Virus record (IMG/VR): IMGVR_UViG_3300021964_000024
Span: 1-64,000 of that record
Length of the DNA: 64,000 nucleotides
Strand: one strand, 5' to 3'
Source: a virus
The notes under the pieces are model-generated. The model saw only the letters and a program-made list of their open reading frames with translations, did not search any database and had not been told where the DNA came from. Position 1 is the first letter of the stretch, and every line of letters begins with the position of its first letter. Shown here one piece after another: positions 37,267-44,251 of the stretch. The position numbers and the translations under genes are program-made.

Positions 37267-38187
37267 TTAGTCTTCTTGGGCCATTTTAGCGAAGTAGGAC
37301 AGAGTGTCCTCTTCATCATCTGTTGCTCCAACTGAAGGTTCAGGGGCGGCAACAATTTCAGGTTCAGGTGCAGATTTACCTACACTTGACTCTGCAGTCT
37401 GAGTCAAAGACTCATTCTTCGCAGTCACATTAGATCCTACCGCAGTACCTAGTACTAGACCAAGACGTGCTTCCAGATCAGTGTATGACTTAAAGTTTGC
37501 AGGATCGATGAACTCATTCAGATCGTACTGTTGATTGTACGTTGCTTCGAGTTTAGTCTCATCCGCATCGAACAATGCAGAAGTAGATTTGAACTCCGAC
37601 TTATCGTAGTTACGATAACCGGCAACGTTACGGATCTTCAGTTCGAAGTCTGCACCATTCCAAAAGTCGAATGGATTGATGGGTTCTTCGCCCGGAAATT
37701 GTGGTTGCATAAGATCCATGATCTTATCAAAAATCTTCTTACCAAATTCATAGTAGAAGACTTTACCGTTATTGGCAGGGTTAGCAGGATCGTTCACAAC
37801 AAGGATGTTGGACACGTAGTGTAACCTACGCTTCTGCTTACGAGCAGTTTCCTTATCTTCTTCGAGTCCTGTGTTCCATAGACGTGAGTTGAGTTCGGAT
37901 ACAGGATCCTTCTGACCAATGGTAGTCAAAGATTTCTCAATGTACCACTGACCTTGAGGGCCTTTGAATCCATGATCCCAATAACGTACCCATGGAGTTT
38001 CCATACCTTCCACTGCAGGAAGGAAACGAATAACAGCATAACCATTACCGCTTTCATCGACGGTTGGTTTCCACTGACGTTCGTCTACGTACTTATTGGT
38101 TTGTTGTTTCTGACCAGACGCTTCTTGTGCAGCGTTGACCAATTTTGAGATGTCGGCAGACCGACTTTTTAGGTTAGCAAAAGACAT
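37267..38187 (-). CDS. 32: Single-stranded DNA-binding protein gp32
   Basis: 306 residues versus 301 in T4 gp32. Key matches are KSRSADISKLVNAAQEA at the N-terminus (self-association region), GNGYAVIRFLPAVEGMETPW and YVSNILVVNDPANPANNGKV, then FYYEFGKKIFDKIMD in the OB-fold core, and an acidic C-terminal tail (ATDDEEDTLSYFAKMAQED) that in T4 contacts replication proteins. The Cys/His zinc set of T4 gp32 is not evident, as in marine relatives. A TATAAATA site is 85 nt upstream, giving late expression in addition to early transcription. Confidence 0.9.
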   Translation of the reverse strand: MSFANLKSRSADISKLVNAAQEASGQKQQTNKYVDERQWKPTVDESGNGYAVIRFLPAVEGMETPWVRYWDHGFKGPQGQWYIEKSLTTIGQKDPVSELNSRLWNTGLEEDKETARKQKRRLHYVSNILVVNDPANPANNGKVFYYEFGKKIFDKIMDLMQPQFPGEEPINPFDFWNGADFELKIRNVAGYRNYDKSEFKSTSALFDADETKLEATYNQQYDLNEFIDPANFKSYTDLEARLGLVLGTAVGSNVTAKNESLTQTAESSVGKSAPEPEIVAAPEPSVGATDDEEDTLSYFAKMAQED

Positions 38188-38271
38188 ATTTTTTCTCCAG
38201 TATGTGCAATATATGCAGTTTATTTACAATTGTTTTCAGCGTATTTTCACTTCAACATAATCAGTATAACT

Positions 38272-38279
38272 TATTTATA
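38272..38279 (-). promoter_or_regulatory. T4-like late promoter for gp32
   Basis: Exact TATAAATA on the minus strand immediately after the gp33 stop and 85 nt upstream of gp32. Between it and gp32 is an A/T-rich leader with a GGAG ribosome-binding site. Confidence 0.65.
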
Positions 38280-38280
38280 C

Positions 38281-38550
38281 TCAAATGTCAAGCGTATTTT
38301 GTTTTTCTAGAAAATTTAGCGACATTGCTTCACTCTCTAGACGTTCCACAATTGAGGGTGTAAGATACTTCTTAACATCCTCAACTTCCATTTTGTTCTC
38401 TTCACATAAGTGAACAATGGTATCTATATAATTCAGACCGCTACGTCTGACAGTCATCTCCACCATCTTCGAGAACCTCTTCCGGTTCATAAAGTTCTCC
38501 TCCTGTTCGGGGGTTTCCTTTTGGTTCGGAAGCGTAAACTCTATCGTCAT
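38281..38550 (-). CDS. 33: Late transcription co-activator gp33
   Basis: 89 residues versus 112 in T4. The core NRKRFSKMVEMTVRRSGLNY, MDTIV-like helix, VKKYLTPSIVERLESEAMSL and NFLEKQNTLDI match gp33 of T4-like marine phages. In T4, gp33 binds the beta-flap of RNA polymerase and, through its C-terminal hydrophobic tail, the sliding clamp, activating TATAAATA promoters. A C-terminal NTLDI tail is consistent with a clamp-binding motif. Its N-terminal 110 nt are shared with the 3' end of the upstream gene in another frame. Confidence 0.8.
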   Translation of the reverse strand: MTIEFTLPNQKETPEQEENFMNRKRFSKMVEMTVRRSGLNYIDTIVHLCEENKMEVEDVKKYLTPSIVERLESEAMSLNFLEKQNTLDI

Positions 38551-39022
38551 GTTCTTTCATCTCCTTTGTGTACTCGCCACAGTCAGAGTAGAAATGTCCT
38601 ATAGTTCTTTTGGGGCGACCATTCGCATCGTAAGCCATGGTGTACACAAAGGTATTCATCTTACCCTCTTTGTGTCTACCATAACGATGGTCTAACCAAA
38701 TACTACTCTCAAGGTAACGTTTCATATTAGAAAGATAGACTTCTAATACTTGATATTCCAACCTCTCCTTCGAATCTTTGGAAAGGCGCTGTTGTTTCTT
38801 AGCACGAAGTTCTTCACCAACTTCTTTGATCCATCCCTTCACCTTTTTCCAGTGTAGGGGATGATCTTCGTCCATCTCTCTAAGAATAGGATGAACTGAC
38901 TTTGAACCGTCATGTCCACGAGCGAGTCGTGCTTTGGCAAGTCTTTCACTTGCCGCCGCACGTTGTTCATCACTCATTGGTTTGCGTTTTTTACGCAAGG
39001 TAGGATTTTTCTTTAAACCCAT
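38441..39022 (-). CDS. Conserved T4-like phage protein upstream of gp33
   Basis: 193 residues. Basic N-terminus MGLKKNPTLRKKRKPMSDEQ followed by RAAASERLAKARLARGHDG, then a conserved DEDHPLHWKKVKGWIKEVGE, helices, and a beta-rich segment (MNTFVYTMAYDANGRPKRTI). Seen in T4-like cyanophages beside gp33; function unknown. The acidic C-terminus is encoded in the 110 nt overlapping gp33. Start 10 nt inside the end of the next upstream gene. Confidence 0.75.
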   Translation of the reverse strand: MGLKKNPTLRKKRKPMSDEQRAAASERLAKARLARGHDGSKSVHPILREMDEDHPLHWKKVKGWIKEVGEELRAKKQQRLSKDSKERLEYQVLEVYLSNMKRYLESSIWLDHRYGRHKEGKMNTFVYTMAYDANGRPKRTIGHFYSDCGEYTKEMKEHDDRVYASEPKGNPRTGGELYEPEEVLEDGGDDCQT

Positions 39023-39327
39023 GACTCACACCGATACTCCACTAAATTTTCGACTCGAAACGATCTCCAGTCGTTGACCTCAAGATCAAACAGAACAACG
39101 ATGGTTTCGTTCTGTTCACGTTTGTCTTCGGTCTTAGGATGTTTCTCTTCAGGGATTATATCAAACTTACGAGTCCCACGCATATTGCGTAAGTCTCCGT
39201 TGACTTTCTTAAACTGAAGATCTACGATCCCGTCTTGGAGTGCTTCAAGAATTCCTTGCCTCTTCGATTCTAGCGACTTCGCCTTCATCATCTCCGGAGT
39301 CATCTCCGAGTCCATCACTTGTTCCAT
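39013..39327 (-). CDS. WYL_2/Sm-like SH3-barrel protein
   Basis: 104 residues from ATG 39327, chosen because AAGGAG lies 7-9 nt upstream; longer in-frame starts lack a ribosome-binding site. The core DLQFKKVNGDLRNMRGTRKF and VVLFDLEVNDWRSFRVENLV matches the WYL_2 (Sm-like SH3 beta-barrel) family common in T4-like phages. Role unknown, possibly nucleic-acid or protein binding. Its first 83 nt overlap the upstream acidic gene in another frame. Confidence 0.75.
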   Translation of the reverse strand: MEQVMDSEMTPEMMKAKSLESKRQGILEALQDGIVDLQFKKVNGDLRNMRGTRKFDIIPEEKHPKTEDKREQNETIVVLFDLEVNDWRSFRVENLVEYRCESWV

Positions 39328-39565
39328 TATCTTCTCCTTTAGCTTGAGCATCTGCATGAAGTTCTTTGACCCACTGGTCACCCTCATCGTAGTAGACGAT
39401 CATACGCTCATTCGCAATGATCAACTCTTCGATATTCTTCAATTCCTCTTCCGGAGCCTTATCCTTCATTCGTTCTTGAATGTAGATAATGTTCTGGACA
39501 TAGGTATCTTTCAGAACCGCCTTAGTCTTTTCTAAAGCTTCTTGAAATTCTTTTTCGGTGTACAT
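39245..39565 (-). CDS. Small helical protein with acidic tail
   Basis: 106 residues. Residues 1-70 are amphipathic helices (EKEFQEALEKTKAVLKDTYV); the last 40 are Asp/Gly/Glu-rich and probably disordered. A GAGGA ribosome-binding site lies ahead of the ATG. The acidic tail is the part that overlaps the WYL_2 start, so it may partly reflect that overlap. Function unknown. Confidence 0.6.
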   Translation of the reverse strand: MYTEKEFQEALEKTKAVLKDTYVQNIIYIQERMKDKAPEEELKNIEELIIANERMIVYYDEGDQWVKELHADAQAKGEDNGTSDGLGDDSGDDEGEVARIEEARNS

Positions 39566-39687
39566 AAACTATCCTCAATTTGTTGGAGTTCTTTCTCCAA
39601 TTCAATGTTAAGACGCTTCTGTCTTCGTTTTGCATTAGATTTCTCTACCGCACTACGAATCATTTGAAATCGCAATCTTTTATCCAT
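39532..39687 (-). CDS. Possible 51-residue basic peptide
   Basis: MDKRLRFQMIRSAVEKSNAK followed by RRQKRLNIELEKELQQIEDS: a basic helix followed by an acidic coiled-coil-like stretch. It overlaps the next gene by 34 nt. Its ATG overlaps the -10 box of a sigma-70 promoter, so only upstream transcripts could translate it. It may be real or just a leader open frame. Confidence 0.4.
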   Translation of the reverse strand: MDKRLRFQMIRSAVEKSNAKRRQKRLNIELEKELQQIEDSLCTPKKNFKKL

Positions 39688-39714
39688 TATATATGATTAT
39701 CCTTAACTTGTCAA
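39686..39714 (-). promoter_or_regulatory. Sigma-70-type early promoter
   Basis: Minus-strand TTGACA (39714-39709), 17-bp spacer, TATAAT (39691-39686): a perfect consensus. It lies at the end of the 39703-39924 gene and would drive the 39565, WYL_2, gp33 and gp32 genes. Confidence 0.7.
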
Positions 39715-39924
39715 GTACTCGTGTACTTTATTTTCAAAATCCTTAACAGAGAATGACTGCAGAGCAATTTTCTCAAGATCTCGTGCGAGATCCATGTTAG
39801 GGGTATAGTGGACTCCACTCAATCGAAACTTTTTCAGATTCTCATAGAGTGCAGATTCCATTCCTTCATCACCCTCGAAGGGTGCGTGTCCTGCATACGC
39901 AAGATCATAACCAAGTCTACTCAT
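39703..39924 (-). CDS. Small protein, unknown
   Basis: 73 residues, MSRLGYDLAYAGHAPFEGDE start, mixed helical content, no recognised domain. Overlaps the upstream gene by 4 nt and ends inside the early promoter that follows. Confidence 0.6.
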   Translation of the reverse strand: MSRLGYDLAYAGHAPFEGDEGMESALYENLKKFRLSGVHYTPNMDLARDLEKIALQSFSVKDFENKVHEYLTS

Positions 39925-40445
39925 GATGCTTCCTTAAACCATGATGGGGGTTGACGTTTAGTCCACTTCATTTCAAAACGAGACTGTTTAGTCTGGTAGA
40001 AGTTCCGGTAGGACGCAACCGGATCTCCTTCAACAATACACTCAGGGTAATCCTTGAATGCAAGTTTGAAAGGGGTGATAGTACCCATCGGAATGTTCAC
40101 GGGTGGAACACACAGACGTGCACGGAACTTTTCTTCAGACTTGTGTACCTTACCATATCGGTAGGTATACTCTTCGCACAATGCAATCCAGTGTGCATAA
40201 TGCCAGTTGTAGTTACCCATGGACTCCATAGTCCACAAGGTAGATGGGTGTCGAGGATGTGCGATCTTGTACAGATCTTCGTTACCTTCGTCACCGTCTA
40301 AAATTCTATGTGCAGTACACAACATCTGGCAAGACTCCAACGGCATCTTGACCACGTGCTTATCGCATTGCGATACTGCAGACTCGACTGCTTCAGGGAA
40401 CGGGTTCTTGCGTTCCGGATCATACTCAATTGCGAAGATGTTCAT
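39921..40445 (-). CDS. Conserved phage protein with QCDKHVVKM motif
   Basis: 174 residues. SQCDKHVVKMPLESCQMLCT, STLWTMESMGNYNWHYAHWI, YRYGKVHKSEEKF and SYRNFYQTKQSRFEMKWTKR form a widely conserved phage family, sometimes annotated as related to pyrimidine-dimer glycosylase but without proof known to me. Conserved Cys, His, Lys and Trp suggest an enzyme. Lies in a tightly overlapping early operon. Confidence 0.7.
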   Translation of the reverse strand: MNIFAIEYDPERKNPFPEAVESAVSQCDKHVVKMPLESCQMLCTAHRILDGDEGNEDLYKIAHPRHPSTLWTMESMGNYNWHYAHWIALCEEYTYRYGKVHKSEEKFRARLCVPPVNIPMGTITPFKLAFKDYPECIVEGDPVASYRNFYQTKQSRFEMKWTKRQPPSWFKEAS

Positions 40446-40591
40446 TGTCCGATCCTATTTTTTAGTTTCTCTATATTGTCGTAGGCTTCCTCAAGAGCAG
40501 ATACCATGTAAGAAACATCTTCAGGTCTTAACTGACCGCCATTCACCACATGATGATAAAAACGTCTTGCTTGTGCTAGCACTTCACTCAT
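40442..40591 (-). CDS. Small helical protein
   Basis: 49 residues from ATG 40591 with GGGGAGAG upstream; longer frames upstream belong to the neighbouring gene's region. Sequence begins MSEVLAQARRFYHHVVNGGQ and is predicted helical. Overlaps both neighbours by a few bases. Unknown function. Confidence 0.6.
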   Translation of the reverse strand: MSEVLAQARRFYHHVVNGGQLRPEDVSYMVSALEEAYDNIEKLKNRIGQ

Positions 40592-40727
40592 CTCTCTCCC
40601 CTTTATGTTTTTTGTATCCATCTTTGTCCCGCTTCTTACGATCAACGTGAGTAGCGGGACGGTTGAACTTATTCAAGTTCTTTGCGACAGGGTTACTCCT
40701 CTTCGGAGTTTTTGGTGTATTTGCCAT
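40584..40727 (-). CDS. Small basic protein
   Basis: 47 residues: MANTPKTPKRSNPVAKNLNK, then Lys/Arg/Asp-rich to the end. Short basic proteins with 'KRSNPVAKN' are common in T4-like marine phages. Overlaps the downstream start by 8 nt and the upstream gene by 35 nt. Confidence 0.6.
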   Translation of the reverse strand: MANTPKTPKRSNPVAKNLNKFNRPATHVDRKKRDKDGYKKHKGERDE

Positions 40728-41067
40728 GGAACGTCTTACCAAACATTCGGTAAGCCTCCTTCTCTTTGACTACGTAGACTTCCTTGAGTCTACCATTCTG
40801 ACCAACCTGAACGATAGTATCCATATCCACGATACCGTCACGCAACATCATGTTGAGCATCAGGTCATACTTTAGACCAAAGTCAGACTTCATGAGTTCA
40901 CCGACAGTAAACTTCTTCTTCTCACGTTTGATCTCTTTGTCGATCACAGGTTTCTCACCCAATGCATGTGCAACACGCATATCACATGTCAGATCCATAC
41001 CCATGAACATACTACGTTCACCAGTAGAACCATAGACAACGTTAACAGTTTGACGTGTACCAATCAT
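40693..41067 (-). CDS. Conserved early protein, unknown
   Basis: 124 residues: MIGTRQTVNVVYGSTGERSM, then DKEIKREKKKFTVGELMKSD and GLKYDLMLNMMLRDGIVDMD. Mixed alpha/beta, ends in an acidic tail (NSEEE). Start has GGAG from the preceding gene's stop region. No domain named. Confidence 0.65.
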   Translation of the reverse strand: MIGTRQTVNVVYGSTGERSMFMGMDLTCDMRVAHALGEKPVIDKEIKREKKKFTVGELMKSDFGLKYDLMLNMMLRDGIVDMDTIVQVGQNGRLKEVYVVKEKEAYRMFGKTFHGKYTKNSEEE

Positions 41068-41069
41068 AA

Positions 41070-41231
41070 TTACTCCTTACCAAATTGAAATTGCTCAGTC
41101 CAAGCGATAAACACGTTCATCGCCTCGACCTTGCTCATATTAAAAACATCCATCAAGACTCGTGGTGCACCAAACATGTTGATGTCACCAGACTCCCGTA
41201 GATCATCCAAAAATTCAAAGTAGGTCTCCAT
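41070..41231 (-). CDS. Small conserved protein (METYFEFLDDLRESG family)
   Basis: 53 residues: METYFEFLDDLRESGDINMF, then GAPRVLMDVFNMSKVEAMNV. This short helical protein, with D-x-x-DLRESG-x-x-NMFGA, recurs in T4-like cyanophages. Shares one base with the upstream stop; its last codons (AAGGAGTAA) provide the ribosome-binding site for the next gene. Confidence 0.65.
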   Translation of the reverse strand: METYFEFLDDLRESGDINMFGAPRVLMDVFNMSKVEAMNVFIAWTEQFQFGKE

Positions 41232-41524
41232 TAGACCTTTCCTCCATAACCAAGTTCACGCATTGCCTTCACAGGACTAGATGCTTTTTCCAACGCAACG
41301 TATTCTTCAACAGAAACGTTCTTGACAAGGAAGTTGACCCATGCCTTCCAAGGTTTGTACTTACCGTACTTGAACCTTGCGATAAACTCAGGTTTGGGTT
41401 TACCGACCCAAGATGGGTGGCAGTCTGGGTGAACATCTTCCATGTTCCTAGAGTTCTCGTGGGCACCTCTGTACATCAAGTACATACCGTCCCAAACAAA
41501 CTCTTCTTTAATAAATGCAGTCAT
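41231..41524 (-). CDS. Conserved early protein, unknown
   Basis: 97 residues: MTAFIKEEFVWDGMYLMYRG, FIARFKYGKYKPWKAWVNFL, VKNVSVEEYVALEKASSPVK. First gene behind a strong sigma-70 promoter and the shared leader sequence. The pattern of aromatic and basic residues suggests a compact fold; no function known. Confidence 0.7.
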   Translation of the reverse strand: MTAFIKEEFVWDGMYLMYRGAHENSRNMEDVHPDCHPSWVGKPKPEFIARFKYGKYKPWKAWVNFLVKNVSVEEYVALEKASSPVKAMRELGYGGKV

Positions 41525-41555
41525 AATTTATATCCTCACTCTCAATTACGTAGTA

Positions 41556-41584
41556 ATTATAACCCATTTTTAGGATCTTGCCAA
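41556..41584 (-). promoter_or_regulatory. Sigma-70-type early promoter cassette A
   Basis: Minus-strand TTGGCA (41584-41579), 17-bp spacer, TATAAT (41561-41556), then leader GTAATTGAGAGTGAGG before the ATG at 41524. Upstream is an A/T tract (AGTGAACTTTTTTTCAAAAA), like an UP element. Shares its layout with the promoters near 55.8 and 63.4 kb. Confidence 0.75.
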
Positions 41585-41612
41585 GCTTTTTTTGAAAAAA
41601 AGTTCACTTTTT

Positions 41613-41789
41613 TTAGACTTTTTTGCTATTAGAATCCTTGATTCTATTACCATAATAGTCGTGAGTACCCTCTTTCATACCCTTTCTGCGGAACTTTTTG
41701 TCCTCATCTACGACTATCGAAGACATAACCGCAATCCATCCCGCAATACCGATAACAATTGCATCTCTCAGAAATTCTAGTAGTTCCAT
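41613..41789 (-). CDS. Small membrane protein
   Basis: 58 residues. MELLEFLRDAIVIGIAGWIA plus VMSSIVV forms one transmembrane helix; the C-terminus is charged (EDKKFRRKGMKEGTHDYYGN). Overlaps the upstream gene by 13 nt. Its last codons belong to the repeated ATAGCAAAAAAGTCTAAAAA block ahead of early promoters. Confidence 0.6.
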   Translation of the reverse strand: MELLEFLRDAIVIGIAGWIAVMSSIVVDEDKKFRRKGMKEGTHDYYGNRIKDSNSKKV

Positions 41790-41956
41790 CCAAATTCCCT
41801 CTGTGCAGTTGCGATCATATCTTTAACCCAAGATGACGGGGTGCCGGGTATCCTGGCCTCGACCTCTTTGATGATGGCTTCCTCAGAGAAACCCTCATAT
41901 ACCATAGGATCGACAATATCCTGCAGATCCATAACATAACTTCCAATTTTACTCAT
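41777..41956 (-). CDS. Small protein, unknown
   Basis: 59 residues: MSKIGSYVMDLQDIVDPMVY, then EGFSEEAIIKEVEARIPGTP and SSWVKDMIATAQREF. The pattern (helix, E-x-I-x-x-E-V, SWV) is seen in small phage helix-turn-helix-like proteins. GAGGAG ribosome-binding site; preceded by a sigma-70 promoter and a palindrome. Confidence 0.6.
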   Translation of the reverse strand: MSKIGSYVMDLQDIVDPMVYEGFSEEAIIKEVEARIPGTPSSWVKDMIATAQREFGWNY

Positions 41957-41969
41957 AATAGTCTCCTCA

Positions 41970-41984
41970 CTGATCTTAGATCAG
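41970..41984. promoter_or_regulatory. Palindrome overlapping -10 box (candidate operator)
   Basis: Perfect inverted repeat CTGATCT-T-AGATCAG. It touches the -10 box (41983-41988) of the leftward early promoter and ends just before the ribosome-binding site of the 41956 gene. Confidence 0.5.
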
Positions 41985-42011
41985 TATATCAGAATTTTGG
42001 GAGGTTGTCAA
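41983..42011 (-). promoter_or_regulatory. Sigma-70-type early promoter
   Basis: Minus-strand TTGACA (42011-42006), 17-bp spacer, TATACT (41988-41983). Directs leftward transcription of the small genes at 41.6-41.96 kb. Its -35 lies 2 bp from the rightward late promoter. Confidence 0.7.
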
Positions 42012-42013
42012 CA

Positions 42014-42021
42014 TATAAATA
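42014..42021 (+). promoter_or_regulatory. T4-like late promoter, rightward
   Basis: Exact TATAAATA, followed by AAAGAA as at 32595-32602. 30 nt upstream of the ATG at 42051. A second exact TATAAATA (42044-42051) overlaps that ATG and is probably not used for this gene. Confidence 0.7.
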
Positions 42022-42050
42022 AAAGAAAATTGAACAAAAAGGGTATAAAT

Positions 42051-42314
42051 ATGAGTGACGATCTATTTGATTTTGGTTTCTCCTTTGCGGATGAATCAGA
42101 AATAGAAGCAGTCCAACAGGCAACCCAAAAGGTTGAAACTGTATCGACAGATGCCCAGTCTACTCAAGAGAGACTGGACAGACTATTCAATGCGATACAA
42201 CCCCTGTTGAACAACTTAAAACAGAATCCTGAAAAGGAATATATTTTGTGGCCAAACCGACTAGATAAGATAGAACAGTTTGAAGACCACATACAAAACA
42301 TCTATCAAGGGTAA
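42051..42314 (+). CDS. Conserved T4-like phage protein (MSDDLFDFGF family)
   Basis: 87 residues. MSDDLFDFGFSFADESEIEA, a polar linker, then RLDRLFNAIQPLLNNLKQNP and EKEYILWPNRLDKIEQFEDH. The C-terminal half is highly typical of T4-like cyanophages; function unknown. Start at 42051 is preferred over an in-frame ATG at 41997, which lies upstream of the late promoter. Confidence 0.75.
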   Translation: MSDDLFDFGFSFADESEIEAVQQATQKVETVSTDAQSTQERLDRLFNAIQPLLNNLKQNPEKEYILWPNRLDKIEQFEDHIQNIYQG

Positions 42315-42317
42315 TCC

Positions 42318-43190
42318 ATGAATTACAGACAGCGCAACGAGTTGATCGTAACCACACCCAGATCTCCTACGGATACTTCGATTGGGAAGTACATCCATAA
42401 AGAAAAGAAGCAAACTGAGTGGGGAAGACTTAACTACACTATTGGTGGTGAAGTCAGACAGAATGATCTAGTCTTGAGATGGAAAGATTTTTGGTCACAT
42501 ACAGTCAATGATGTGTTCAACTACTGTCCTATGTTCCTCAACTATTTGGCGATCAAAGGATACAAGAAGATACTCTTCGTTGGTCACTATAACGCTGCTC
42601 AGACTACATGGACTATCAACCGCAAGATGGACAGGGTAGTACACAAAACTCCAAGTTATCATTCTTTGGATGAGACTATGGTTGACCCTAACATCTGGTT
42701 ACAGTTTCTACCTATTGTCCGTATGGCATATGGGTACATCGATTTCGAAATGCATACAGTGTCTCCTCCGGAATCACGTCACCGTAAAGTCATGAATGCA
42801 CTGTACAAGAGATATGACGTTGATCTAGTGAATTCGGACAAGCAGTACAAGAAAGGTAGAGATGTTCAAATCACAACGCCACCTGATACCCAATATGATT
42901 GTGTAGTACTAGCAGGTGTTCCTAAAGATAGAGATGACTTAGATATCTCTCATCATCACATTCGTTCTGCATTTGCAGGAGTCTGTACTTCAGATTTTGA
43001 TATCGTGGATTTCTACTATAGTGCTCTTCCGTTACAGACTGGTGTATCAGAAGACAACGCCTATTACTTGAATGAAGTGTTTGCGTTGCGTAATGTATGG
43101 GATCAGAGATTCAGAGATGAAAACCCTGAAGACAAGGCAATCCAGTACGCAATTCTAAACGATTCGATTCACTGTTATAAGGGAAGTTAA
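42318..43190 (+). CDS. Unknown late protein, possibly Rossmann-like
   Basis: 290 residues. A strand-loop pattern (YKKILFVGHYNAAQTTW) and QYDCVVLAGVPKDRDDLDIS suggest an alpha/beta fold, but no catalytic motif is clear. Late-transcribed with the preceding gene, 3 nt apart. Ends convergently with the P-loop kinase gene, sharing TTAA. No name offered. Confidence 0.65.
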   Translation: MNYRQRNELIVTTPRSPTDTSIGKYIHKEKKQTEWGRLNYTIGGEVRQNDLVLRWKDFWSHTVNDVFNYCPMFLNYLAIKGYKKILFVGHYNAAQTTWTINRKMDRVVHKTPSYHSLDETMVDPNIWLQFLPIVRMAYGYIDFEMHTVSPPESRHRKVMNALYKRYDVDLVNSDKQYKKGRDVQITTPPDTQYDCVVLAGVPKDRDDLDISHHHIRSAFAGVCTSDFDIVDFYYSALPLQTGVSEDNAYYLNEVFALRNVWDQRFRDENPEDKAIQYAILNDSIHCYKGS

Positions 43191-44059
43191 TTCCACTCTA
43201 CGTTCTTAGGTACGTAGTCTTTAATTTTGCGTCTTATCTCTTTATCGAGCGACAGAATCGGAGTAGGTTGTTTTCCTGCTCGTTTGACGTAGAAGTAGTT
43301 TGCGTCCTTAACATAGGAACCACCCTTACCAGACTTAACTAGAGTTGCGTCAACACCAACCTTATTGAATGCAAACACGATGTCTCCGTCGATGTACTTC
43401 TTGAGTTTCTTACCCATGTTGATGATGTCACCCATCGTATTAGCGGCACCACGGTGAGTGTTGATTAGAATCTCTGACGGTACAGTACGTGCACGTTTTG
43501 CATTTTGTTGTTTCGCAACTTCGATGTCGTTAACTACCCATACGATGTGAACGTTCTTTTTATCGTAACCCAACTTAGCGGCATCCTTTGCGATCTTGTC
43601 AAGTTTGTCCAGTGACTTCAGAGTCATGTCAAATATGATGTTCGGTTTACGATCTGGATCTGCGGCAAGGACACCACGATAGAACGCACGTTCTTTTCTC
43701 TTATCGACCCCCAAGTAGTTACCCATGATGTCATGGAGTTTCTCTACGTTCTTGGGATCTTTAAGGTTCTGTGCAAGGTCTTCGATATCAACACCAAGTT
43801 CATCTGCTACACGCTTCTTGATAGCAGGAGTCTTTGATGCCAACGTTTTGAGTTCGTCAACATCAAAGACTTTACCTTCTAGTCCTACTAGATTGGACAA
43901 TACAAATCCTTTCCCAGATCCCGCACCCCCTGCCATGAGTACGATGTTTCCAAACTTAGGATACGCCTCGCCACCAAAGGTGATGAGTTTCTCCATAAGG
44001 ATATTGAATTCCTCTTGTAGAAAGAGGTCTTCTTTTAAAAATGAGTTAAAGGACTGCAT
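43187..44059 (-). CDS. P-loop (zeta-toxin-like) kinase with capsid-targeting N-terminus
   Basis: 290 residues. Walker A GGAGSGKG at 44-51, then KVFDVDELKTLASKTP and NIIFDMTLKSLDKLDKIAKD, VHIVWVVNDIEVAKQQNAKR: the layout of zeta-toxin/polynucleotide-kinase-like NTPases. The first ten residues, MQSFNSFLKE, resemble the capsid-targeting peptide of T4 internal proteins (MKTYQEFIAE), with a possible gp21-type cut after Leu-Lys-Glu. A late promoter lies at 44093-44100, consistent with packaging into the head. Substrate unknown. Confidence 0.7.
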   Translation of the reverse strand: MQSFNSFLKEDLFLQEEFNILMEKLITFGGEAYPKFGNIVLMAGGAGSGKGFVLSNLVGLEGKVFDVDELKTLASKTPAIKKRVADELGVDIEDLAQNLKDPKNVEKLHDIMGNYLGVDKRKERAFYRGVLAADPDRKPNIIFDMTLKSLDKLDKIAKDAAKLGYDKKNVHIVWVVNDIEVAKQQNAKRARTVPSEILINTHRGAANTMGDIINMGKKLKKYIDGDIVFAFNKVGVDATLVKSGKGGSYVKDANYFYVKRAGKQPTPILSLDKEIRRKIKDYVPKNVEWN

Positions 44060-44092
44060 GTGTCAGTATAGATCCTGTTAGGTTAATAACAG

Positions 44093-44100
44093 TATTTATA
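44093..44100 (-). promoter_or_regulatory. T4-like late promoter for P-loop kinase
   Basis: Exact TATAAATA on the minus strand, 34 nt upstream of the kinase start and overlapping the stop codon of the small membrane gene. Confidence 0.7.
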
Positions 44101-44251
44101 CAAATAAGGCTACTAAGATAATGCATCCCATGATAATCATTACATTTGGATAGACTGACCAACAGTGTTTGAAGTCTTTCCATGTCTCTTGACCAAACCT
44201 TTTTAAGTCAGTACCTAATCCGGCAAAAGATTCTTTTATTTGTTTTTTCAT
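44096..44251 (-). CDS. Small membrane protein
   Basis: 51 residues. Basic amphipathic N-terminus (MKKQIKESFAGLGTDLKRFG), then one transmembrane segment near the C-terminus (VMIIMGCIILVALFV). ATGA-type overlap with the upstream gene. A tail-anchored membrane protein; a holin or anti-holin is possible but unsupported. Confidence 0.6.
   Translation of the reverse strand: MKKQIKESFAGLGTDLKRFGQETWKDFKHCWSVYPNVMIIMGCIILVALFV

Noticed and set aside
40691-40720. Plus-strand hairpin ACTCC...GGAGT followed by T residues, resembling a terminator
   Set aside because: Stem is only 5 bp, lies within a minus-strand coding region, and no rightward transcript is expected there.
41997-42314. Longer start (MGGCQHINKR...) for the MSDDLFDFGF gene
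   Set aside because: That ATG lies upstream of the late promoter at 42014-42021; the conserved protein starts at 42051.
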